From Cladobotryum mycophilum (lineage: Eukaryota; Ascomycota; Sordariomycetes; Hypocreales; Hypocreaceae): a stretch of 64,000 nucleotides of DNA. The translations under genes and the position numbers were made by a program. The stretch is taken from assembly GCA_036429605.1 (NCBI GenBank), contig JAVFKD010000003.1, positions 1-64,000 on the forward strand, given 5' to 3'. Below are positions 9,077 through 19,131 of the stretch, piece after piece (the first letter of the stretch is position 1; each line of letters opens with the position of its first letter). Under the pieces are notes generated by a model that did no database searches, was not told the origin of the DNA, and was given only the letters and a program-made list of their open reading frames with translations.

Positions 9077-12000
9077 GGCTGCGACTTTTGGTTGGCGACC
9101 AACCTTGCGAGGCGCAACAAGAGCGTCACAGGAGAAATCGAGCGACAGCGTACAGGCTTGGCGGTTCAAGAGCAAAGCAAGAGGGACCAGCCCAGAATTT
9201 AAATCTGAAAGACAACAACACAAACAATGCGTCTCACTCAACTCTCGGCCTAATTGTCGCACACGGCTGAGTCGCAAGTGGGATAGTGGTGGTGTGTCCC
9301 AGTCCAACAAGAACGGGATCCCTGTCGCGCGTCTTACATGGCGAAAAGGGCGATCACGAGTTTAGCGCTTTGGTGGTGATACAAATTGACATGTACCTTT
9401 TCCTCTGGTACCTTTGAGATTGGGGAACTTTTTTTGCGGGCCGGTCGCCACAAAAATGGACAGATGTGGAATAGCGTGACTTGGCAAAAGGAGATAAAAA
9501 AGGTTGGCCAATGGGGAGCTGCCTAGACTATGCGGAGAAACTACCGAGATGGGATAAGCGCAGTCACGTCAATTGCCTTCTAGAACGAGATGTACCAAAG
9601 TACTTTGTATACTGTACTGATAGAGGTGGTGCGCATGGAGTGAGAGAGAGAGAGAGGGGGGGGAGAGCCTCACCACCACACCATCCTCCTCTTCCCGTTG
9701 GGGGCCTGGCCTGGCAAGGAAAAACCATGGCTTTAAGCGTAAAAGGGAACCAAACATGGGCTTGCACACATGTGCCGGGGTGGCTGCGGACAAATTCTGG
9801 CAGCACACACCCAATCAGCGGGCAGTTGGCGTGGGTTGGGAGCGGAATCGGCGTGGCCCAAAGCAGTCAAGATTGCACAGTTAATTGATTACTGTGAGAT
9901 ATGCAGGGTACCTTTGCTGGACTAATCAAATCCATGGCTCTCGCTCCCCGTGAACAGAGAGGAGAGAGGGAGGGGAGTAAGTCAGTCAGTCAGTGTCATC
10001 TAATACGATGTGAGTCGGCGAGTAATTGGGACAAGGGAGGGAACATCTCCAGGTTTTTCTGCCATGTGTTTGACTCACCTTGTGATTTGGAGACGGGACA
10101 AGACGGCTCAAGGGGACAAACGATGAAAGGCCGAGAAAAAGAAAGGCTTCTGTGAGTGTCCATGCTTGGGTTTGTTGGTTGTTACAATACCAAAGAATCC
10201 ACAAACATCTACATGCCTAGAATAGCACATGCGAATCAATATTGATGTTGGTTCTCTCCTTCGGTGTATTCCGACTATGGCAAGTAGTACTTTCATCAGC
10301 CTACCCAATGGTTTGCCTACATACACTTATCTGTGGGGTTCTGATTCCGTTAATTTTGGAGAAACTGGAGAACCAACAGAGACATGGAGGGATGAGAGAG
10401 AAGACGAAAGCAGACGGGGAAATCCGTGACTCACTCCCATCATTTGCTTCGCTTAGGCAGGGCCGTGGTCGCTTTTCCCCCATATCTGTATCCGAAGGAA
10501 TATCTAATCAGTCTCACCTCATACGTCTCGACTCTATCAAACAAACCCTTGATTTCCTGGGTCCCTCAACTCCTCCACCAAAAACGGAGACAAGATGGGG
10601 ACGCGTACAGTGCGAAGAACAAAGTCCCAGACTGACCTTCGCCACAGTACAAAATAAGGATTCCTTGCGCTACACCTGAAGCAGCAAAGTGTCCGCTTTC
10701 AGCCAACCAACCCGCCAAGGAACCTTTGAAAGCCTTGGCCACTCTGTTCGTGTGCTCTTTTGTTAGGGCACGCCGTTTGTTGATTAGACGGACCCGATAT
10801 GTTGCTTCGATGGAACCTTTGCAAAAGATGGTCATCCATTATCAATTCTTCAATGCGGGATGGGGGAGGGAAGAGGAGAGAGCTCGTACAGGAAAACGAC
10901 GGTTGGACGGAACGGGTTTGGAATTTGATTATGGTGATGATTATGCCCACTCAAGATCCGAAATCCGCGGCAGACTATTGATGGAAAAGTTGGTCATAGT
11001 CCTACGAGGAGGCCTAAGCAAACACCCTGACGAGTTACATGTAGTTGTTGGATCCGTACGAATGAATGTCATACAAGCATCGTCATCCCACACCGAGATA
11101 TTGCATTCCGTATGCTGCAAGATACGGACTGGAGTCTCCGATAGGTATCAGCTCGGTAGGCTAACTGCCTCGGTCAATTGCACTCAAACTGTGGGTTCTT
11201 CCCCCTCTTTCTGCTGCTATTATCTAATGAAACCATGTGGCTACGATCCTGAACCCAGGGCCAGGCAGACGATCGCATCTCGGCCACAGCGAACAGGATC
11301 GCCATGCAGCTTTTGGGGGTGGTAAGCATTTTTCACCCATGCGGTAAAATATCCGCAAATCACCACGGACATGGCATACCACAGCTAGAAATAGTCGTGA
11401 AAAAAATGAAGCACATGCGTTCCAGAACATCTTCAATATTTTTGCCACGAGGCGAATCCATCGGCCGAGTCATGGGCTATGGAATCTTTCGGTAATTTTC
11501 CTAAACGAAGACCCTGCCAAGTGCTGAATAGTTCCGGGGGAGACTCCACACATTCATGACTCCCACTCCCAAATCGGAAGGCTTCCGATACTCGGGTGCC
11601 TCCGAAGGCCCTCTCTCTCTCTCTCCCTCACTCGCTCGCTCTGCCCATCACCTCTTCCGCGCCAAAGGTCGCGACACCAGGTTCGTGGTATTCTCCGATC
11701 GTGACTGTTTGTTCCCATCTTGGCATGCGGGAATTGGGCAACAATTGTCGGGTCCGGAGACCTGGACCGAGGGCTTTTGCGCAAAACGGTGAATAGGCTG
11801 AGCTGCCATGACCCCGCGCAAGGATAATTGTTGTCCTGCTTTATTGTTCAGCTTGTTGGATGCACACACATTGAAGAATGAGCAGGTGAGCTCTTCTGAG
11901 AGCGGATCGGGTCCGGACCAAAACCAAGCTGTTGGTACATGCGATCGGAAGATGCGTGCAAGTGAGGCATCTATTATGGGTCACTATTATGGCATAAATA

Positions 12001-12452
12001 GAAACTTGACTCCATTGTCACGCGAGTATCGTCGGAAGAGTGATGTACCCGATGTCAGACAAAAGTCCATTCAAAACACTTCATGTTGAGGCTTGTCCCA
12101 AAAAGCGGTATTGGGGGAGACAAGGGACAATTCACCAACTACATAAAAAACAATTACATCGTCTTTAGATAGTAAAAGAACCAAACTTACTTTTTACGAT
12201 AATTAAAAAATTATATTACCTCTTATGCTATTATTATTCTAGATTTCCATCTCCTGAAAATGGTTTTCTCTAAATGCCTTCTTCCCGGGTAGGTATCCTG
12301 CATCACCCTTTCACATGAAACAGAGCCAACCAAGTCCACACTGCTCAGAGTTTATCGACTTCATCAACTCGAAAAAACGGATACAACTAAAGAGCAAAAA
12401 ATGGCAAAAAAATAACCAGGAGTGAATGCTCAATCTTGGTGAGATAGGAAAA
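9077..12452. other. 3.4 kb intergenic stretch without recognisable genes
   Basis: Open frames of up to 199 codons occur on both strands, but none shows a domain, plausible splice pattern or conserved motif. Simple sequence includes a GA tract followed by G8 near 9640-9662, GTCAGTCAGTCAGT near 9978-9992 and a CT tract near 11612-11630. Part must be the OPT promoter and 5' leader; the A-runs at 12396-12412 belong to tRNA termination. Confidence 0.5.
12406..12412 (-). terminator. Pol III T-run terminator of the tRNA-Lys gene
   Basis: Seven T on the minus strand about 40 bases after the tRNA 3' end, with a second run of six T at 12401-12396. Runs of five or more T stop RNA polymerase III. Confidence 0.55.
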
Positions 12453-12559
12453 GCCCAATGCGGGGGTCGAACCCGCAACCTTGAGATGTTCACCACATTG
12501 TTTTTCAGAACGTGTGCCTCGTTAAGAGTCTCACGCTCTACCGATTGAGCTAACCGGGC
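12453..12559 (-). tRNA. tRNA-Lys (anticodon CTT) with a 35-base intron
   Basis: On the minus strand, 107 bases: the acceptor stem GCCCGGT pairs with the 3' ATTGGGC side (one G-T pair), the D arm has TTAGCTCAATCGGTAGAGC (A box), the anticodon stem TGAGA/TCTCA encloses loop CTCTTAA with anticodon CTT, and the T arm carries GGTTCGACCCC (B box). About 35 bases starting CGAGGCAC interrupt the anticodon arm next to position 37, the canonical place for eukaryotic nuclear tRNA introns. The mature tRNA is 72 bases before CCA addition. Confidence 0.95.
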
Positions 12560-13106
12560 GTCTTTCGTTGTGGTACAGCACAGGGTCAATCGAGACTTTG
12601 TTCAGCGATCTAGCAGCACAACTTTCCCCAACGTCACATCTTCCTTGCTTAACTGGATCCGGCCGGCATCTTCTTCGTTCAGCTAAACTCTGGGCGGCCA
12701 GGGTCTTATAGAACTTGCTTACCTGTTCAAGTTTAACTACGTGACTCAACCACCGCTAGAACCCGAGCGGCTCATCTTCAAGTGGATCGAAAGGACTGCT
12801 ATTGGGAATCGGACCCTCGCACTCGTGTACGCTATGCTATCATCTGCAGGGAATGGCGGCTTAGCTTCGAGAGAGACCTTTATACTATCCGTTCTTGATC
12901 AGGATCACGTCCAAGACTTCGACTCTACAGAGAAAGAAAACCAGAAACACCCCAAGGGTTGAGGCTATTACTAAGCTGCTCATGCGATGGCATTGTGTTA
13001 TTTCACATAATGAGAATTGCATAGACAATAGTAAAAGAATAGAGTCAATGTTTAGAATTTATAAGTCATACTAGCTATCCATCGACGATTCTAGATGGAA
13101 CCATCT
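12560..13106. other. Intergenic, nothing recognised
   Basis: Between the tRNA-Lys 5' side and the 3' end of the secreted protein gene. A 73-codon frame at 12741-12962 has no recognisable feature. Confidence 0.4.
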
Positions 13107-13739
13107 TCAGAAACCAAGCTCCAGTGTAAGTTCGGCTATGAGAAATTGCCTGAGATTAGTGCACACTTCCTTTTCTGATGTACACAGAGCGCTCGTGTAA
13201 AACTTGTTCTTGCCCTCGATAGTAGTGCGATCCGCAGCCTTGGGCTCCTGGACGACAGCTGCCTGGCTATAGAAAATGGGTCAGTTGATGTCATATAGGC
13301 GAGCGGTCATCGAAACTTACTCCGAGTATTTACACCATAGGCTGTCAGAATCTCCGGCGTTCTTACAGCGACCGCCAAATGAGGCGCAGCACTGGCCAAA
13401 TGGACTGATCGACTTATCCGTCTTGCCTCCGTTGGTCATTGTGTCTAGATATTGAAGCGTGTTGCCTTGCTTCTGCGAAATACAGTATGTAGCTGAGGTG
13501 CTGCTGGATAGACGAGAGAACAAGGATCGTCCGTTTGCATCAACGAGTGGAGCCTTTTGGTACCATTCATCTGGCTGGCAACCGGACCATTGGCAGTCCA
13601 TGTCCCTGTACCAAAGAATAGTGCCGTCGCCATCATCAATCCTCTCGAAGCCCGTATCGCAGCTTTTGCTGGCCGAGACGGGACCGGCCAACACTGCTGG
13701 GAGAAGAGAAATAAAGTAGATGAGAGTGGAGGAATGCAT
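13107..13739 (-). CDS. Small secreted cysteine-rich protein
   Basis: Exon 1 is 13739-13321 and exon 2 13266-13107, across a 54-base intron (GTAAGT..CAACTGAC..TAG), about 192 residues. Residues 1-18 form a clear signal peptide (hydrophobic core with L-L-P-A-V-L-A-G). The mature part has about ten cysteines, including C-x5-C, a C-C pair and G-R-C, plus several Trp. I recognise no domain; it fits the broad class of fungal small secreted proteins, some of which act as effectors or surface proteins. Without the intron the frame would stop after 140 codons, but the splice signals and clean continuation favour two exons. A further small intron near the 3' end (GTGTGC..CACTAAT..CAG) cannot be excluded and would change the C-terminus. 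Confidence 0.7.
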
Positions 13740-14893
13740 GTTTGGGCGCTCAGGTTTGAGATGAAATTGTGAGGAAAGAATAAGTAACTTGTTTGAGAAG
13801 ATGTTGTTGGCTGTTTACACAAGGGATTCTGTGGGATTAAGAGTTGAAAGAATCTACAGGTAGGGAGTTATTTAGATTCTTTAATAGTTCTGATGAATTT
13901 CGAGCAAAGGGGTTTCGGTAGTAGAATAAGAATAATTGGCACGGGCGCCATCTCACCTACAACGCCCGCCATAAGCAGCACGGGACATGGAGCGGGCTGA
14001 CCTTGGGGGAAGCGATTGATGTACGGGCATTTCATCAATAAATTGACAAATAATTACCATCTCTTGCACCCCGCAATGTGGGCGTGATGGCTATGAGTTT
14101 GGATCAAAGATCTGAGTTTGTTCTCAGCTGAAGCAAGTCAAAATTCGTTCGCCCCATCTCGCTTACCATACGTACAAACCAAAGGGTGGAAGCATCGAAT
14201 GGTCCAAGTTGGAGTCAAATAACGCTGACTGGTGGCGCGCGAGCTATGATGCAGGTTCGCCAGGAAGACGAACGTTTGATGGATGTTGAGGAACCAAAAG
14301 TGGTGCTGCTGTGATCAGTGCTCTGGCTGATGGTATAAAGAATGGGTCATGAAGTGATGGATGCGACGGCAAAGGACAGTATTGGGTAGCAATGCTTAAG
14401 CTGTTTCCAAAAATAAGGTATGTGATTTTATCTTTGGCAACCTTCAACATAACAAATGGCCTCACTGGCTCATCAATGAAGACCACGCTCGGGCGTTGAT
14501 ACTGGCGAGAGCTGAACTGCATCGCGGAGCCTCTGCTGACAGTGAGCGAGCAAACAACCCCTCATCCGGCATCGTTGATGACGACTGTCAAAGTTTGCTT
14601 CAATTCCCCATCTAACCATCACAGGCCGGTGGTCGAGGCCCTGTGTTCGAAACACCATCACGATTTCTCTTGCATCAGCCAGTGCTCGAGCGTTATGCGG
14701 CACTGAGGGAGCAAAGAAGGATGAGAGCAATGGTAGTCATATTGTCTCCAAAATAAAGCAATCTTCTCTTGAGTTTCTTATTAAAATAGGCATCTACTTG
14801 ATGCATATTTCCATACTGTCCTCTTGCAAGGCTGGTGAGTGCTGAATCGGAATACCGTCCTCATCCATAGTCTATATGTAATGATATATATAA
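13740..14893. other. Intergenic, nothing recognised
   Basis: Promoter side of the secreted protein gene and 3' flank of the MFS gene. Small open frames (for example 14244-14730, minus) show no domain or splice support. Confidence 0.4.
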
Positions 14894-16866
14894 TCAATGG
14901 TTCTCATTTTTCGCAGCCTTCGCCGCATCCCTATGTTCTTGCATGTAGTCCTCAAACTCCTTTGCTCTAACCACCGGGTTACACGGATTGCGCTCATAAG
15001 TGCAGAGCGACGCGACAAGACATGCTGCCGAGATGCCAAGGCATATTTGCATATCAACTTTGAATGCACTGACGTAGGTCTCCCTTGCCCTTAGAATCTG
15101 TGGAAGAGAAAAGGTCAAGATGGCGAGTGGTGATTTGGACATGTCGTCCAGCTGCTTCGGGGTGAGTATGTCCTTCATCATCTTCTGGGTTCGGTCATGC
15201 AGCACAATGAAGCTAACGGCGACTCCAATGCTACCACCAAAGACGCGCATTTGTGCGATAAGACCCTGTGTGACAGCTAAGTGGCAAAACTGTCAGCGTT
15301 GCCGAGATTGAGACGGAAGAGAAAAGTCGAGAACCACTTACCGTGGTGTTCAAATTCCATATAGTAGAGACTGAGCATGACGATTGTCGCCAGGTTCATG
15401 CCCACGCCAAACCCCAGGATGGCCTCGTATCCCCACTGTCTTGCCGCTGGTTCAAATGTATCCGGAATGGTGGTGAGAAGTCCACTGCCCACAATCATCA
15501 ACCCACTCGCCACGTTTAAAGTTAGGAATGTCCGATGTTTCTTGGCCGACAGCATTCCGCTCAACCCGCAACCGACTGAGCCACCTCCCAGCATGGGCAG
15601 GAGTAAGACGGCTGACTTGATCGGATTGTAGGCGTTGACAATCTGAGCTCGAATGGGGATATTCACAAGAAGCAAGAGATAGACAAACCCGGCCAGGATG
15701 GTGTTTACCAGAGCTGCCATCATGACGCGATCTGTAAGGATGGCCCACGGGAACTGTGGTTGAATGTGGCGAAACCTGGGTCGCCATGATATGTCCCACT
15801 GCCAGTAAGCGAGGGCAATCCAGCAGAGCGCTGAAAGGATCAGGATGATGATTGTTGTTGCGCTCTTCCATGCATACTCTCCGAGCGCGGTCTGCTGAAC
15901 GATAAATACTGGGAGGATTGAACCCGCCATAACAAGAAAGGCGCCGACCCAGTCAAGATCCTTGAGCTTCACGGTTTTCGCAATCTGGTATTTCTTTGGC
16001 CAGAAAGCCAACAGTAGCACAATTGGCACAAATGTGCAAGGCCCGCTGTATGGAAATCATGGTTAGCCAGAGTCACGACGGGATCAATGGACAATGGGGA
16101 TCACTCACTTGATCCAAAACACCCACCTCCAGTCAGAGTATGTCGAGAACAAACCACCAATGACTGGCCCAATGACACCGCCCATGACCAGAATAATGCC
16201 AACATAGAGAGAGACGTAAGCGATGGCGCCGGGAGGAGACATTTCGGTGGTGATGATCAATGCCATGGCAAAGAGACCCGCACCGCCAATGCCCTGCACA
16301 GCTCGGAAGCCGATTAACTGATTGAGAGTGGTTGAAGCGCCACAGGCCATGGATGATGCTAAGAAAAGAGCAAAAGATCCAACGATGACCGTCTTTCTTC
16401 CTATGGCGTCTGATAGTCTGGCAAGTATAACGGCAAATCCTGTACCCCATTAACATATGAATAGATCATACGGTGCAGAGGAACGCTCACCAACTTCCGA
16501 CAAGGTGTAGGATAAGATGACCCATTCAGAATTGCTAAAGTCGTGGAATTCATCGGAGATGTTGACGAGAATGGTGGCGACAATGGTTGCATCCATGAGC
16601 GACAAGAAGAGGCCCAAGCCAACACTGGCAATGATATCAAGGTTAGTATTGAACGATAGCTGGAAGGAGAACAAATAAAACTCAACAACATACCAGGCGA
16701 AAACCATCAATAGTCGCCATGTTTCGATGCGATCATCAGGCTCTGTTAATGCCTCAACAGTTGCCCCACAGGTCGAGGATGGCCCTGTCGCTGGGGATAA
16801 TTCATCGTCCTTTACAGATGAAGGCTTTCGGTCACTTGAAACACTGTTCATAGCGTCCATGGTCAT
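14894..16866 (-). CDS. MFS multidrug-type transporter (14-TM DHA2-like)
   Basis: Five exons: 16866-16694, 16624-16491, 16439-16109, 16045-15342 and 15276-14894, giving 574 residues. Introns of 69, 51, 63 and 65 bases have standard signals; removing the first replaces a spurious stretch with a continuous first membrane span ahead of G-L-F-L-S-L-M-D-A-T-I-V. An acidic cytosolic N-terminus of some 50 residues is followed by motif A (A-R-L-S-D-A-I-G-R-K), an R-A-V-Q-G-I-G-G-A-G motif and G-G-V-I-G-P-V-I-G-G-L-F, the motif C-like signature of drug:proton antiporters, then W-R-W-V-F-W-I-N-G-P. Length and motif order suit a fungal toxin or drug exporter in the plasma membrane. The substrate is unknown. 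The divergent neighbour, 1.3 kb away, is an SDR. Confidence 0.9.
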
Positions 16867-18159
16867 CGTTTCTCACCGCAATTTTTGAGACTTGGGCGAT
16901 ACAGTGAACAAAGTGCAGAATGGTCGCGGGGAGCCATGAGAATAATATGTCGAGTAGCAGGGTGAGGCTCGACCGTCTATTGCCTCCCCTTTGTCTCTCC
17001 AAGACACCGGATACACCATCGTTGGTGGGGAAATTGGGTCGCAAGTCAGATGAATGGTTGCAATGTCTCACAATCCTGGCCTCTCGTGAGAAGCTGAGGC
17101 TGTCGACATTCCCTGCGACTGGTGACCCCCACGTTTGGCAAGAGCCTCATGAAGTGTCATTCCAGAGGTTGAGACACCACCCGCCGTTTTCACCGGCGAT
17201 AGACAAAGACATGCTAGATGCATCCGTTTTTCTTCTTCTCCCTCTCTCGGAGATATCCTCAAGAACGATATGCGCTGGACAAAGTAAGATTTGATGTTCC
17301 AGATATTTACGAGTTTTCTCTCTTAGCTCACAGCTGAAAACTCACTAAAGCACTCCCTTACGTCGAAGAAAACAACGCCAACCATGGGTAAGGTTTGAGG
17401 TGACCAACAGCTGATCACCCTTGCATACAGCAACGCGAGTGGTTATCAAGATCCGCGATGTCGTATGCGATGCAATCAGCGGCCGCATTCTTACTCAGAT
17501 ACGGTTTCATTCGTATGGGGCTGGCACGTCACATGCGTGGTCGAAGTAGCACTCAACAGATACTATGGAGCGTCATGGACAATGTTATTGCGTATTTGCG
17601 GAGTGGATTCCATGACATTACCCATTGCCTGTGGGGAGTCGGTTGGCTTGTGCGGCGATTCATCTGAGCCTCATTTTGGTGACAACTACAAGTAAAAGGC
17701 CTGTTCTTGCCGCCAGGATGAGACATCGATTCAGCCAAGCCTTGAAACTTTTCCGTTTGAGGGTCATTGACGTTGAATTATCTCATGATCTTTTATTTTG
17801 AGGCTCTTTGGTCTGGAAATGTCGGGATTGGTCAGGATACGCATCGGTGGTTTAGTAAGCAAATACAGCCAACCGACGGACAAAGGATTTGTAAAAGTAC
17901 CAATTTCTGTTTATTTGATACAGGCTCTCGGCAATGACCCCTTCAAGGGACTGCGTACGTGTACGGCGAATACCTAAAGCGTTGGGTCGTTCGTTGAGTA
18001 AGGACCAACGCTGGTTACACGAACGCGACGACCCCGCACGCGGCGACATGACGAGACATCCAAACAATCAAGACTCCATCATGATTCCAGTGGATACACA
18101 GTCATGACATCTAGATTTGCCATCTCAAACCGTGATTTCGAAAGCCAGATATACCCATA
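16867..18159. other. Intergenic between divergent MFS and SDR genes
   Basis: 1.3 kb shared upstream region. No gene is recognised; short frames on both strands lack support. Confidence 0.45.
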
Positions 18160-19131
18160 ATGGGTGCACAGTGGTCTCAGTTCTTTCCACCAAAGCCGAC
18201 ATTCACGGCAGCCAATGTCGAGCCCCAGAATGGCAAGGTGTTCATCGTCACCGGCGGCTACTCTGGCATTGGCTTTGAGCTCGCCAAGATGCTGTATCAG
18301 AAGAACGGCCGCGTTTACATTGCTGGTCGATCCGAGGAAAAGGCCCGAGAAGCAATCCGACTCATTCAGGTCGCCGGGTCTTCGGAGGGCAGTCTTGAAT
18401 TCTTGTCACTTAAGCTCGACGACTTGAGCAGCATCAAGGCTTCCGCGGAAGAGTTCAAAGCCAAAGAATCCAAGCTACACATCTTGTGGAACAATGCTGG
18501 CGTGTCGCAACCACCTATTGGCAGTGTTTCTGCACAAGGCATTGAGTTGCAGCTGGCGACCAACTGCGTGGGGCCTTTCTTGTTTACTCAACTGCTCCTA
18601 CCTTTGCTTCAAGCCACCGCCTCTGATGACTCGAACCCGCCTGGCTCCGTTCGTGTCGTATGGACAGGCAGTCAAATCGTTGAGCTGTCGGCTCCCGCTG
18701 AAGGCATCATCATGGACGAGCTTCACACGCCGCCCAAGGACAAGATGCGAACTTATACCAACTCCAAGACTGGAAATAATTTCTTGGCATCTGAGCTCGC
18801 GAGAAGAGTTGGACCGTCTCATGGAATTATTAGTGTCGCCCAGAACCCAGGCGCCGCCTCTAGTAATATTACACGACATGCGATGTGGATGAAGATTGTT
18901 ATGGGACCGCTGTCATACAAGTCGGAGCTTTGCGCTCTCACGGAACTCTACGCCGGACTATCCAAGGATATCACAATCGAGAATAACGCCTGCTACATTG
19001 TGCCATTTGGTAGGATTGTGGAAATAAGAAAGGACCTGGTCAACGCCATGAAGCCGACTGAAGAGGGAGGAACTGGACGGGCGGCCGAGTTTTGGGACTT
19101 TTGTTTTGAGAAGTCTCGAGATTACATGTGA
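18160..19131 (+). CDS. Short-chain dehydrogenase/reductase (retinol-dehydrogenase-like)
   Basis: Single exon, 323 residues. NAD(P)-binding T-G-G-Y-S-G-I-G at 31-38 follows a beta strand, N-N-A-G is at 111-114, and the catalytic Tyr199 and Lys203 lie in Y-T-N-S-K. The Ser position appears in V-V-W-T-G-S. Length and order fit the fungal SDR group related to human RDH and WWOX, which oxidise or reduce a hydroxyl/carbonyl using NAD(P)(H). A-G-R-S after the second strand, with Arg following Gly, suggests NADP preference. Its N-terminus (M-G-A-Q-W-S-Q-F-F-P-P-K-P) is typical of this group and supports the start. The substrate is unknown; it lies divergent from an MFS exporter. Confidence 0.9.
   Translation: MGAQWSQFFPPKPTFTAANVEPQNGKVFIVTGGYSGIGFELAKMLYQKNGRVYIAGRSEEKAREAIRLIQVAGSSEGSLEFLSLKLDDLSSIKASAEEFKAKESKLHILWNNAGVSQPPIGSVSAQGIELQLATNCVGPFLFTQLLLPLLQATASDDSNPPGSVRVVWTGSQIVELSAPAEGIIMDELHTPPKDKMRTYTNSKTGNNFLASELARRVGPSHGIISVAQNPGAASSNITRHAMWMKIVMGPLSYKSELCALTELYAGLSKDITIENNACYIVPFGRIVEIRKDLVNAMKPTEEGGTGRAAEFWDFCFEKSRDYM

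Noticed and set aside
10726..11325. 199-codon plus-strand frame in the OPT/tRNA intergenic region
   Set aside because: No domain, leader, splice signals or coding-like composition; likely chance.
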